A DNA stretch of 64,000 nucleotides, from NCBI GenBank assembly GCA_049322795.1, contig JBMOQH010000017.1, positions 1 to 64,000 on the forward strand, given 5' to 3'. Position 1 is the first letter of the stretch; each line of letters begins with the position of its first letter. Shown piece after piece: positions 6,964-15,479 of the stretch. A program made the position numbers and the translations under genes. This DNA is from Immundisolibacter sp049322795. Its GTDB lineage: Bacteria; Pseudomonadota; Gammaproteobacteria; Immundisolibacterales; Immundisolibacteraceae. The notes below the pieces were generated by a model, which was given only the letters and a program-made list of their open reading frames with translations, made no database searches and had not been told where the DNA came from.

Positions 6964-7869
6964 ATGCGCGGGCTCAACTACAACCACCTGTACTACTTCT
7001 GGGTCGTCGCGCGCGAGGGCAGCGTCAATGGCGCCGCCCGGGTCCTGTTCCTGACGCCGCAAACCGTCACCGGCCAACTGCGGGCGCTGGAGCGCACGCT
7101 CGGCGGGCGGCTGTTCGCGCCGGCCGGGCGCGGCATCGCGCTGACCGAACTCGGCCGCACCGCGTTCGGCTACGCGCAGGAGATCTTCCGCCTGGGCTCG
7201 GAGATGCAGGCCGCCGTCGCCGGGCGCAGCGTCGATCGGCCGCTGCCGTTTCGCGTCGGCGTGGTGGATGCCCTGTCGAAGGTCATCGTGCAGCGGCTGC
7301 TGGCGCCGGCACTTGAGCTCGACCGCCCGGTCCAGCTCGCCTGCCGGGAGGGCTCGCTCGACGACCTGGTCGCCGACCTGGCCCTGCACAAGCTCGACCT
7401 GGTGCTGGCCGACACGGTGCTGGCCGACAACCTCGATGTCCGTGCCTTCAATCACCTGCTGGGTGAATGCGGGGTCGGCTTTTTCGCCACGCCGGCGCTG
7501 CGCGAACGCCACCCCGTCCGCTTCCCGGACGTGTTGGGCCAGGCGCCCCTGCTGCTGCCCGCCCCGCGCGGCGCGCTGCGCGGTGCCATCGACCACTGGC
7601 TCGACCGGCACGACATCCGCCCGCAGATTGCCGGCGAATTCGACGACGCCAGTCTCATGATGTCCTTCGGCCAGGCCGGGGCCGGCATCTTCGTCGGGCC
7701 GAGCGCCGTGGCGGACGACATCGCCCGCCAGTACGGCGTGCTGCCGATCGGCACCGCGGACGAAATCCGGGAACGCTTTTACGCCATCTCCACCGAGCGG
7801 CGCGTGCGCCACCCGGCGGTGCGAATCGTTACCGAGGGTGCGCGACGCGGTCTGTTTGGCACGCCGTGA
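6964..7869 (+). CDS. nhaR: LysR-type regulator of the NhaR type
   Basis: 301 residues. The opening LNYNHLYYFWVVAREGSV is characteristic of NhaR, which in E. coli activates the Na+/H+ antiporter gene nhaA in response to sodium. The helix-turn-helix covers about residues 6-65 and is followed by the two-lobed periplasmic-binding-like effector domain. No nhaA lies in the window, so the regulon here is elsewhere or different; htpX is the divergent neighbour. The assignment rests on the distinctive N-terminus and length. Confidence 0.8.
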   Translation: MRGLNYNHLYYFWVVAREGSVNGAARVLFLTPQTVTGQLRALERTLGGRLFAPAGRGIALTELGRTAFGYAQEIFRLGSEMQAAVAGRSVDRPLPFRVGVVDALSKVIVQRLLAPALELDRPVQLACREGSLDDLVADLALHKLDLVLADTVLADNLDVRAFNHLLGECGVGFFATPALRERHPVRFPDVLGQAPLLLPAPRGALRGAIDHWLDRHDIRPQIAGEFDDASLMMSFGQAGAGIFVGPSAVADDIARQYGVLPIGTADEIRERFYAISTERRVRHPAVRIVTEGARRGLFGTP

Positions 7870-7999
7870 CCGGCCCTTGCCGCCCGGGATTGTGCCGTCG
7901 GGCGCTGGCGCCCGTGCACCCGCCGCGCTCGCTCGCGTGGCCACTCGTTTCCCGACCGCAACGCCAACCCCGTGTCACGAATGACGCCCCGCCCTCGCC

Positions 8000-8005
8000 T
8001 ACAAT
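8000..8005 (+). promoter_or_regulatory. Possible -10 element before the acyltransferase gene
   Basis: TACAAT matches the -10 consensus in five of six positions and lies 49 bp before the start codon at 8054. I see no convincing -35 at the right distance; TGACGC upstream is too close. Confidence 0.25.
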
Positions 8006-8053
8006 CGGGCGCCCGGCGATTCCCTGCCACTCAAGTAGAGCCCATATCCAAGC

Positions 8054-10051
8054 ATGCACTACCGCCGAGAGATAGATGGCCTGCGCGCCCTGGCGGTACT
8101 TCCCGTCATATTTTTTCATGCGGGGTTTTCTGCCTTCAGCGGCGGATTCGTTGGCGTCGATGTCTTTTTCGTCATCAGCGGCTACCTGATCACCGGCATC
8201 ATCCTTGCGGAACTTGCCAACGGGAAATTCTCGATCGCCGGATTCTACGAGCGCCGCGCACGGCGCATCCTGCCGGCGCTGTTTCTGGTGATCGCCGTGT
8301 CCCTGCCATTCGCTTGGCTATGGCTGTTGCCGGACGACATGCGGGGATTTTCGGAAAGCGTGCTGGCGGTGGCAGGGTTTGCCTCCAACATCCTTTTCTG
8401 GCGGCGGACGGACTATTTCGCGCCATCGTCGGAGCTTTCGCCGCTACTGCATACCTGGAGCCTCGCCGTCGAGGAACAGTTCTACCTTTTCTTTCCGCTT
8501 CTTCTGATAGTCACCTGGCGTTTTTTCAGGCACGGCGCGCTCGCAATCATTCTGCTGCTCAGCGCAATCAGTCTGGCCATCGCGCAATGGGGAGTCACGC
8601 ACGAACCGGGCGCCGCGTTTTATCTGCTACCCACACGCGGCTGGGAATTGGCACTCGGCGCGGCCATTGCGATGTGGTGCCACGAAAGGGCCGCTCCGCA
8701 GTTATCCCTTACGCTGCACCAGGCTCTGAGTCTGGCCGGCCTTGGCCTGGTGGCCGGCAGCGTCTTTCTGTACGGCGAGAACACGCCGTCGCCGGGACTG
8801 GCGATGCTGGCCCCGACCCTTGGCGCCGGACTGATCATCTTCTTTGCGACGCCGGCCACTTGGGTCGGTCGGCTGCTCAGCCTCAAGCCGGTAGTCGCGA
8901 TCGGCCTCGTCAGTTACAGCGCCTATCTGTGGCACCAACCGCTGTTCGCATTCGCCCGCCATCGCAGCCTGTACACGCCTTCCGCGTCGATGTACTTCGC
9001 CTTGTCGGTGCTGTCCGTCGGACTCGGGTGGCTGAGCTGGCGATGGGTTGAAAGACCCTTTCGCGACAAGTCTCGCCTCGGCCGGCGCCAGATTTTCGCT
9101 TTCGCCACGGCTGGCACGGTCGCCCTGGTTCTTTTTGGCGCGGCTGGTCACGTCACGAAAGGTTATTTCTGGCGAAATGACTTCCAGCAGCAGACCGTGG
9201 AGCTGGAAGAAAGGGTTCGGGTGAATTTAGGTCTGGCTGATGCCTGCGGTGAACATCACCATGACCGTGCGGAATGCCGGACAACGTACTCGCCCGAGGT
9301 CCTGCTCTGGGGAGACTCGTACGCGATGCATCTGGCGCAGGGGATGCTGGCGTCGAACCCAAATATCGCGCTCGTGCAGGCGACCCGCTCGGTGTGTGGG
9401 CCGATACTGGGCGTCGCTCCCGTCAATGCGGAGTATCCCAGGCCGTGGGCGGAAGACTGCATCCAGAGCAACGACCGGATCGTCGATTACCTCCGGAACA
9501 CGCCGTCCATCCAATACGCCGTGCTTGCATCGCCATTCCATCGCTATCTGACCCAAGGGGATCAACTGCTGCTCGCCGACGGCCGCCTCGTTGAAAGCGG
9601 CGAGGCCGGGATGTCGGCCTTACGCGAGACGCTCTCCGCCATCAGGGAGCTCGGTGTCACGCCGCTGGTGGTGGCCCCTCCGCCGAAGAACGGGATGGAC
9701 ATTGGAAGATGTCTGGTCAACGCGTCCCGGTTTGGCGTGGCGCCGTCGGCCTGCAATTTTCGAACAGCCGACATCAACCTGCCCACCCGGCAGGTCTACG
9801 CTGCCCTCTCGGAGCTGGAGCCCGAAACGAAGGTCATCTGGCTGCACCGGGCGATTTGCGGGCAGGAAACCTGCAACGCCCTGATCGAGCGGACCTTCAT
9901 TTACCGTGACAACGGCCACCTGTCGCGGGAAGGCAGCGCCCTGCTGGGCCAACGGATGGGTTGGTACCAGATCATCACGGCACAATCGGCCGATTCGGCA
10001 CCGACCCCCGCCATGGCCGCTCGCCGCGGCGCGGTGTCGCGCGGTCCGTGA
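8054..10051 (+). CDS. OafA/YrhL-like membrane acyltransferase with C-terminal SGNH domain
   Basis: 665 residues. The N-terminal half is an acyltransferase-3 domain: it opens YRREIDGLRALAVLPVIFFHA, followed by FVGVDVFFVISGYLIT and HTWSLAVEEQFYLFFP, with about ten membrane spans to residue 355. The C-terminal half is periplasmic SGNH-like, with the Ser block LLWGDSYAMH and the Asp/His block DNGHLSREG. This fusion O-acetylates lipopolysaccharide O-antigen or other surface sugars. Base composition is clearly less GC-rich than its neighbours, with many A/T-ending codons, which suggests transfer. No sugar-synthesis genes are adjacent. Confidence 0.9.
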   Translation: MHYRREIDGLRALAVLPVIFFHAGFSAFSGGFVGVDVFFVISGYLITGIILAELANGKFSIAGFYERRARRILPALFLVIAVSLPFAWLWLLPDDMRGFSESVLAVAGFASNILFWRRTDYFAPSSELSPLLHTWSLAVEEQFYLFFPLLLIVTWRFFRHGALAIILLLSAISLAIAQWGVTHEPGAAFYLLPTRGWELALGAAIAMWCHERAAPQLSLTLHQALSLAGLGLVAGSVFLYGENTPSPGLAMLAPTLGAGLIIFFATPATWVGRLLSLKPVVAIGLVSYSAYLWHQPLFAFARHRSLYTPSASMYFALSVLSVGLGWLSWRWVERPFRDKSRLGRRQIFAFATAGTVALVLFGAAGHVTKGYFWRNDFQQQTVELEERVRVNLGLADACGEHHHDRAECRTTYSPEVLLWGDSYAMHLAQGMLASNPNIALVQATRSVCGPILGVAPVNAEYPRPWAEDCIQSNDRIVDYLRNTPSIQYAVLASPFHRYLTQGDQLLLADGRLVESGEAGMSALRETLSAIRELGVTPLVVAPPPKNGMDIGRCLVNASRFGVAPSACNFRTADINLPTRQVYAALSELEPETKVIWLHRAICGQETCNALIERTFIYRDNGHLSREGSALLGQRMGWYQIITAQSADSAPTPAMAARRGAVSRGP

Positions 10052-10069
10052 GCGGCTGCGGATCTTGGC

Positions 10070-11068
10070 TCACACCCCTTGGTGGTAAGCCGCCACACGC
10101 TCCACCTCCTCCTTCGACCCCAGGATCACCGCCACGCGCTGGTGAATCTTCTCGGGCTGGATGTCGAGGATGCGTTCGGTGCCGGTGCTGGCCGCGCCGC
10201 CGGCTTGCTCCACCACGTAGCCGATGGGGTTCGCCTCGTACATCAGGCGCAGCTTGCCGGGCTTGGCCGGGTCCTTGGTGTCGCGCGGGTACAGGAAAAT
10301 GCCGCCGCGCGTCAGCAGGCGGTACACGTCGCCCACCATCGATCCCACCCAGCGCATGTTGAAGTCGCGCCCGCGCGGGCCGTCCTTGCCGGCCATGCAC
10401 TCGCTGACGTAGCGCTGCACCGGCGGCTGCCACCAGCGCTGGTTGGACGCGTTGATGGCGTACTCGGACGTGCGCTCCGGGATGCGGATGTCTGGCTGCG
10501 TCAGCAGGAACTCGCCGCTGACCGGGTCGAGCGTGAAGCCCTGCACGCCGTGACCGAAGCTCAGCACCATCACCGTCGCCGGGCCGTACACGGTGAAGCC
10601 GGCCAGCACCTGCCGGGTGCCGGCTTGCAGGAAATCGACATCGGCCAGGCCCGCCGCGCCGTTCGGGGCACGCAGGATGGAGAAGATCGAGCCGACCGAG
10701 ATGTTGACGTCGATGTTGGACGACCCGTCCAGCGGGTCCAGCAGCACCAGATAGTCGCCGCTCGCGCCCGGCACGCGGTAGGCGCCGTCGAGTTCCTCGG
10801 ACGCAATGCCGGCCACCGCGCCGGTCCAGGAAAGCGCCTGCAGGAAGGCGTCGTTGGACAGCACGTCGAGCTTTTTCTGCGTCTCGCCGGACGCGTTGGC
10901 GGTATCGACCGCGCCCAGCACGCCGGCGAGCGCGCTGCGCGCCAGGGCGGCCGAAATCTCCCGGCTGGCGGCGCCGATCTGCTGCACCACCAGCGCCAGC
11001 GCCGGGTCGAGCCGGCCGGCCTGCGCGGCCTGGGTGAGGTGTTGGAGTAGGGAAACGCGCTCGCTCAT
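10070..11068 (-). CDS. fbp: Class I fructose-1,6-bisphosphatase
   Basis: 332 residues, identical in length to E. coli Fbp. The metal and phosphate-binding motif DPLDGSSNID lies at 111-120, and EELDG precedes it (91-95). KLRLMYEANP with the substrate-binding Tyr and Lys is in the C-terminal part. It hydrolyses fructose-1,6-bisphosphate to fructose-6-phosphate, the committed step of gluconeogenesis, as expected for an organism growing on aromatic or fatty acids. It is convergent with the acyltransferase gene, whose stop is 18 bp away. Confidence 0.97.
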   Translation of the reverse strand: MSERVSLLQHLTQAAQAGRLDPALALVVQQIGAASREISAALARSALAGVLGAVDTANASGETQKKLDVLSNDAFLQALSWTGAVAGIASEELDGAYRVPGASGDYLVLLDPLDGSSNIDVNISVGSIFSILRAPNGAAGLADVDFLQAGTRQVLAGFTVYGPATVMVLSFGHGVQGFTLDPVSGEFLLTQPDIRIPERTSEYAINASNQRWWQPPVQRYVSECMAGKDGPRGRDFNMRWVGSMVGDVYRLLTRGGIFLYPRDTKDPAKPGKLRLMYEANPIGYVVEQAGGAASTGTERILDIQPEKIHQRVAVILGSKEEVERVAAYHQGV

Positions 11069-11186
11069 GGCACTGTCCTGGCGGTCGACACGGGTCGGAA
11101 AACGGGGCGCCAGAATAGCCGATCAGCGATGCCCCGTTCCGCGCCCGGCCTGCTAATCTGCCGCGGTCCATTGAGAGGAGGCAGCG

Positions 11187-11798
11187 ATGAGTCAGGCCGT
11201 GCCCGTGCAGGTGCAGGTGTTCTTCAACTTCCGCAGTCCGTACTGCTACCTCGCCTCGAAGACGATGTTCGACGTGCTGGGCCGCTTCGACTGCGAGGTG
11301 CTGTGGCGGCCGCTCGGCGGCTGGGACGGCCGCTCGTCGCCCGAACGCGCCAAGGGCAAGCTGCCGATCGCGCGCCAGGACGTGCGCCGCTGGTGCCGGC
11401 GCATGGGCATTCCCTTCAGCCCGCCGCCGGTGACCACCGACCCGACCCGCGCCGGCGCGGGTTCCCTGCTGGCCGACCAGAGCGGCCGTCTGCGGGAGTA
11501 CGTGCTTGCGATGATGCACGCCGAGTGGGGCGAGGGCCGCGACATCGGCGATCTCGACGTGTTGCGCGAGGCAGGCCGGCGCGCCGGCCTCGATCCGGAC
11601 GCGCTGGCCGAGGCGGCCGACGATCCGGCCGGCCTCACACTGCTCACCGAGCACTGGCAGCAGGCGCAGGCGGTCGGCGTATTCGGCGTGCCGAGCTTCG
11701 TCGTCGGCGAGGAGGTGTTCTGGGGCAACGACAGGCTGGAGTTTCTGGCCGAACACCTGACCGAACTCGGCGCCGCGCGGCCGGCGGTCCGGGCTTGA
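11187..11798 (+). CDS. 2-hydroxychromene-2-carboxylate isomerase-like (DsbA/GST-kappa family) protein
   Basis: 203 residues of thioredoxin-like fold with an all-helical insert. The N-terminal FNFRSPYCYLA carries Ser17 in the place of the redox Cys, as in kappa-class glutathione transferases and NahD. The C-terminal GVFGVPSFVVGEEVFWGNDR is the family's second signature, with the cis-Pro. NahD isomerises 2-hydroxychromene-2-carboxylate with glutathione in naphthalene breakdown. Many homologues have other substrates, so a PAH role is plausible but not proven. GAGAGGAGG precedes the start codon. Confidence 0.8.
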   Translation: MSQAVPVQVQVFFNFRSPYCYLASKTMFDVLGRFDCEVLWRPLGGWDGRSSPERAKGKLPIARQDVRRWCRRMGIPFSPPPVTTDPTRAGAGSLLADQSGRLREYVLAMMHAEWGEGRDIGDLDVLREAGRRAGLDPDALAEAADDPAGLTLLTEHWQQAQAVGVFGVPSFVVGEEVFWGNDRLEFLAEHLTELGAARPAVRA

Positions 11799-11840
11799 TC
11801 CAGCCAGCCCGGGGGAGTGATGGCATGTGGAAGCAGTGCC

Positions 11841-11950
11841 TTGTGGGAGCGGAGGCTTGTGGGAGCGGCGCCCTCGCCGCGAATCTTGGCGCCGACCATT
11901 CGGCCCGAGGGCGGGCCTCCCACCGGGCCTCCCCTTGGGCCTCCCACATG
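11841..11950. repeat. REP-like palindromic repeat cluster
   Basis: Two direct copies of TTGTGGGAGCGG lie at 11841-11852 and 11857-11868. The second continues into an imperfect palindrome (GGCG CCCT CGCCGCGAA) of the kind seen in Pseudomonas and Xanthomonas REP elements. Two inverted copies of the core, GCCTCCCAC, follow at 11915-11923 and 11939-11947. The paired opposite orientation resembles a BIME. No RAYT transposase gene is in the window. It fills the gap between the isomerase-like gene and the SDR. Confidence 0.65.
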
Positions 11951-12039
11951 AAAGATACAGCCGGGCGCCCCGGCTCAACCGCCCGATGTTTCAGACATCC
12001 GGGCACTTTTTTTCGACAACACGAGGCAAGGAGAAACGC

Positions 12040-12801
12040 ATGGGACGCGTGAGCGGAAAAGTCGTTTTCATCACCGGTGCAGCCTCCGGCATGGGCCGGG
12101 CGCACGCGCTGCGTCTGGCCGGCGAAGGCGCCAGCGTGGCCATCACGGATCGCAACGAGACAGGTCTCGCCGAAACGCTGGCGGCCGTCCAGGCCAAGGG
12201 CGGCGAGGCCGCCGCCTGGCCGCACGACGTGACCGACGAAGCGGCCTGGGAGCGCGTGGTCGACGATGCCTGCGGCCGCTTCGGGCGCATCGACGTGCTG
12301 GTCAACAACGCCGGCATCTCGCACAGCACCGTGTCGGTGCTCGATCTGAGCACCGCCGAGTGGGACCGGGTGCTCGACATCAACGCGCGCGGCGTGTTCC
12401 TCGGCCTGCGCACGGTGGGCCGGAAAATGCGCGATCAGGGCCGCGGCGGCAGCATCATCAACATCTCGTCGGTGTTCGGCATCGTCGGCGGGGCGATGGC
12501 GTCGGCCTACTGCGCCAGCAAGGGCGCGGTGCGCCTGCTGACCAAAGCGGCGGCCGCGGACCTGACGCCGTTCAACATCCGCGTCAACTCCGTCCATCCT
12601 GGCCTGATCGACACGCCGATGCTGGACGGCCTGCTGGCGCGCGAGGGCGAGGTCCGCGACCGCATGCTCGGCGTGCAGCTGCAGCGCCGCGCCGCCGACC
12701 CGGACGAGGTATCCAGCGCGGTGCTGTTCCTGGCGAGCGACGAGTCGTCCTTCATGACCGGTTCGGAACTGGTGGTGGACGGCGGCTGGACCGCACGCTG
12801 A
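12040..12801 (+). CDS. Short-chain dehydrogenase/reductase (classical SDR)
   Basis: 253 residues from the ATG at 12040, which has AAGGAG about 7 bases upstream; the longer frame would cross the repeat region. Features are the NAD(P) glycine motif TGAASGMG (12-19), NNAG (89-92), and the catalytic Ser144, Tyr157 and Lys161. Asp37 after the second strand (ITDRN) suggests NAD preference. VDGGWTAR is the typical C-terminus. The class III CoA-transferase begins 17 bp downstream, so both are probably one transcript handling a CoA-linked hydroxy/keto intermediate. The substrate is unknown. Confidence 0.9.
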   Translation: MGRVSGKVVFITGAASGMGRAHALRLAGEGASVAITDRNETGLAETLAAVQAKGGEAAAWPHDVTDEAAWERVVDDACGRFGRIDVLVNNAGISHSTVSVLDLSTAEWDRVLDINARGVFLGLRTVGRKMRDQGRGGSIINISSVFGIVGGAMASAYCASKGAVRLLTKAAAADLTPFNIRVNSVHPGLIDTPMLDGLLAREGEVRDRMLGVQLQRRAADPDEVSSAVLFLASDESSFMTGSELVVDGGWTAR

Positions 12802-12818
12802 CGCCGGCGCCAGCCGCC

Positions 12819-14054
12819 ATGACAGGCTCCAGGCACATCCTGGACGGCTACCGCGTGCTCGATTTCACGCAGGTGGTGGCCGGCCCCACGGTGACGCGTC
12901 TGATGGCCGAGATGGGCGCCGAGGTGATCAAGGTGGAGCTGGCGCCGGGCGGCGACCTGGCGCGCCTGCTGCCCTTCATCCGCGACGGGCGCAGCGGCTA
13001 CTTCGTGCAGCAGAACCGCGGCAAGCAGAGCCTGTGCGTGGACGCCCGCAGCGCCGAGGGGCGGCAGATCCTGCGCGACCTGGCCGCCACGGTGGACGTG
13101 CTGGTGGAGAGCTTCGCGCCGGGCGCCATCGGCCGCCTGGGACTCGACTGGGACACGGTGCACGGGCTGAACCCGCAGCTGGTGATGTGCTCGATCTCGG
13201 CCTTCGGGCAGACCGGACCGATGGCCGGCCTGCCGGGCTATGACTACATCGCCCAGGCCTACGCCGGCTTCACCGACCTGATCGGCGAGGAAGGCGGCTC
13301 GCCGTATTTTCCGCAGCTCGCCTTTGGCGATGCCGCCACCGGCGGCTTCGCGCTGGCGGCGGTGCTGGCCGCCCTGCTGCACCGCGAGCGCGGCGGGCCG
13401 GGTCAGTACCTCGACGTGAGCCTGCTCGACGTGTACCTGAACGGGCAGGAAATCGCCGTGCAGGCGGCCAGCCTCAGCGACGGTGCCGTGGTGCCCCGAC
13501 GCACCGGCCGGCAACATTTCTCGGTCTGCCCGCTTGGCATCTTTCGCGGCGCGCAGGGCTATCTGGTCATCGTCGGGCTAGGCAAGCAGTGGGACCAGCT
13601 GTGCCGCGTGCTGGGCCGCCCGGAGCTGGCCGGCGACCCGCGCTACGCGACCAATGCCGCGCGCGTGGAGCGCGTGGACGAGGTGACGGCACTGATCGAA
13701 ACTTGGCTCGCGCGGGTCGGCGACGACGCCGAGGCCATCCGCCTGCTCGAAGCCGAGCGCGTGCCGGTGGCGCCGGTGCTGTCCGTGCCCGAGGTGATGC
13801 GCCTGCCGCAGGTGCAGGCGCGCGGCGCCGTGCGCACGGTGGTCGACCGCGCGCTCGGCGCGTTCGAGATTCCCGGCATGCCGCTGCGGTTTTCGGCCTT
13901 CGCCGAGCCGCTGGACCTCGACGCGCCCTTCCTTGGCGAGCACAACGCGGCCGTGCTGCAGCGCCATCTGGGCTACGACGCGGCGCGCATCGCCGCCCTC
14001 GAAGCGGCCGGCGTGCTGCACCGCGAGACCTTGCCCCCGGGCCGGGTGGCCTGA
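12819..14054 (+). CDS. Class III (CaiB/BaiF-type) CoA-transferase
   Basis: 411 residues. The family opening LDGYRVLDFTQVVAGP is followed by MAEMGAEVIKVE and NRGKQSL. Asp171 in FGDAATGG corresponds to the catalytic Asp169 of formyl-CoA transferase, which forms the acyl-anhydride intermediate. These enzymes move CoA between carboxylic acids such as succinate, carnitine, bile acids or aromatic acids. Its partner SDR and the acyl-CoA dehydrogenases elsewhere point to activation of a degradation intermediate. A strong hairpin follows the stop. Confidence 0.92.
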   Translation: MTGSRHILDGYRVLDFTQVVAGPTVTRLMAEMGAEVIKVELAPGGDLARLLPFIRDGRSGYFVQQNRGKQSLCVDARSAEGRQILRDLAATVDVLVESFAPGAIGRLGLDWDTVHGLNPQLVMCSISAFGQTGPMAGLPGYDYIAQAYAGFTDLIGEEGGSPYFPQLAFGDAATGGFALAAVLAALLHRERGGPGQYLDVSLLDVYLNGQEIAVQAASLSDGAVVPRRTGRQHFSVCPLGIFRGAQGYLVIVGLGKQWDQLCRVLGRPELAGDPRYATNAARVERVDEVTALIETWLARVGDDAEAIRLLEAERVPVAPVLSVPEVMRLPQVQARGAVRTVVDRALGAFEIPGMPLRFSAFAEPLDLDAPFLGEHNAAVLQRHLGYDAARIAALEAAGVLHRETLPPGRVA

Positions 14055-14073
14055 GGTCGATCAGCAGGCGGTC

Positions 14074-14099
14074 GAGAAGGGGCTCTCCCGCCCTTTCTC
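14074..14099. terminator. Hairpin between convergent CoA-transferase and hydrolase genes
   Basis: GAGAAGGGGC and GCCCTTTCTC form a 10-bp stem with one G-T pair and a 6-base loop, between two convergent stop codons. No T tract follows on either strand, but the position suggests a two-way terminator. Confidence 0.5.
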
Positions 14100-14117
14100 A
14101 ACCCGACGCATAGCGGG

Positions 14118-15329
14118 TCATGCCCGTGGCCGGCCGACGCCGATGGTGGCCAGATCGTGCCCCGGCACCACCCGACCGGAGTAATGGCGGCCCGCCACGC
14201 CGAGGCGATCGTCGCTCAGGTTGTGCGGGATCACGTGGCTCAACACCAGCGTCTTGGCGCCCGCGCGCTCGGCCACGCGGCCAGCGTCCTCGATGGACGT
14301 GTGCGCCATCAACAGGTGGTTCTTGAGCGCCTCGGTCGCCTCGTCGAGCGGCGGCGGAAACAGGCGGTCCACCCACGCGGCGTCGATCACCTCGTGGACC
14401 AGCACGTCCGCATCGCGGGCCAGGCGCACCAGGTTCTGGCACGGCGCCGTGTCACCCGAGAACACCACCGAGCCCTGCTCGCTGTCGAAGCGAAACGCGA
14501 ACGACGGAAACACCGGCGCGTGCGCCACCAGCGTGGCGGTCACCCGCACGTGCTTGTCCGCCCACACTTCGAACGGCGCCATGTCCGGCGCCGGCGTCTG
14601 GTTGGGACTAACGAAGCCCGGAATCGTCGGCAGCGCGATGTCCTGCACCCGCACCAGGCTGCGCAGATCCGGCCACAGGTAATCCCGGATGCGGTCGTTC
14701 AAATCGGTGGCGAACGCCCGAAAGATGCCGTCCGTCATCTGCACGGTGCCGGGCGTAGGAGCCTCCGGGAACACCGCCGGTGGCTCCGGGCGCGGGCGAC
14801 CCGGAACCTGAAACACCGGCGGCAGCTCGCCACGCGGCCCGGGGCCGAGCACGGCGAACGGCTCGCGGCGGCCGAGGCCCGCCGTCCACCCTTGCAGCAG
14901 GAGGTTGTTGTAATCCACCACGTGATCCGAGTGCAGGTGCGTGATGAACAGCGCCCGCAGCGGCTCGAGCAGCGCGAACGCCTGCGGCTGCGCCACCCCG
15001 CGCATCAGCGCCCGCGCCAGCTGGCCGGCCGCGCCGTCGCCGCAATCGACCATGTAGGTGACATCGCGCACCTGCACGGCGGATGCGATTCCGCGCCGGC
15101 TGCTGCCCGGAAACCAGGCCGGCCCGCCGGCCGTGCCGAGCAGGATCAACCGCGTGTCGAAACGCGCGGCGTCATCGTCGTTCGTTCGGCCGGGGTTGTC
15201 AGCCGCCGCCACCACCGGCGCCCCACCCAGCATCAGCGACATCGCCGCCAGACTGGCGCCCGCCCCGGCCTTCAACAACCCACGGCGCGACAGCGCGAGC
15301 CGCACCGCGTGACCCACTTCCTGGCACAT
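14118..15329 (-). CDS. Tat-exported metallo-beta-lactamase-fold hydrolase
   Basis: 403 residues. The N-terminus has a twin-arginine signal (SRRGLLKAG, RR at 15-16) and a hydrophobic stretch ending near PVVAAAD, so the folded, metal-loaded enzyme is exported to the periplasm. HLHSDH at 131-136 is the dinuclear metal motif; later SGDTAP and LSHVIPH supply remaining ligands. Overall it is closest to the RNase Z/arylsulfatase-like branch. Possible roles are phosphodiester, lactone or sulfate-ester hydrolysis. It is convergent with the CoA-transferase and 150 bp downstream of glmS. Confidence 0.85.
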   Translation of the reverse strand: MCQEVGHAVRLALSRRGLLKAGAGASLAAMSLMLGGAPVVAAADNPGRTNDDDAARFDTRLILLGTAGGPAWFPGSSRRGIASAVQVRDVTYMVDCGDGAAGQLARALMRGVAQPQAFALLEPLRALFITHLHSDHVVDYNNLLLQGWTAGLGRREPFAVLGPGPRGELPPVFQVPGRPRPEPPAVFPEAPTPGTVQMTDGIFRAFATDLNDRIRDYLWPDLRSLVRVQDIALPTIPGFVSPNQTPAPDMAPFEVWADKHVRVTATLVAHAPVFPSFAFRFDSEQGSVVFSGDTAPCQNLVRLARDADVLVHEVIDAAWVDRLFPPPLDEATEALKNHLLMAHTSIEDAGRVAERAGAKTLVLSHVIPHNLSDDRLGVAGRHYSGRVVPGHDLATIGVGRPRA

Positions 15330-15459
15330 GGCTCCCCCTCGGTTTTGCTTTATTGCGCGGCTCGGGAGCGAGACGAATAGTCGTCATCACCCCGCCATAC
15401 CGCGAGGGTCGGGAAGGCATGAGTGGCGACTCAATGCGCCGCCATGGCCGACGCGCCCC

Positions 15460-15479
15460 GGCGCCCGTCTTCGGGCGCC
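15460..15479 (-). terminator. GC hairpin directly after glmS
   Basis: GGCGCCCG and CGGGCGCC form a perfect 8-bp stem with a 4-base loop, starting one base past the glmS stop. No T tract follows on the minus strand. It may end the atp-glm transcript or protect its 3' end. Confidence 0.4.
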
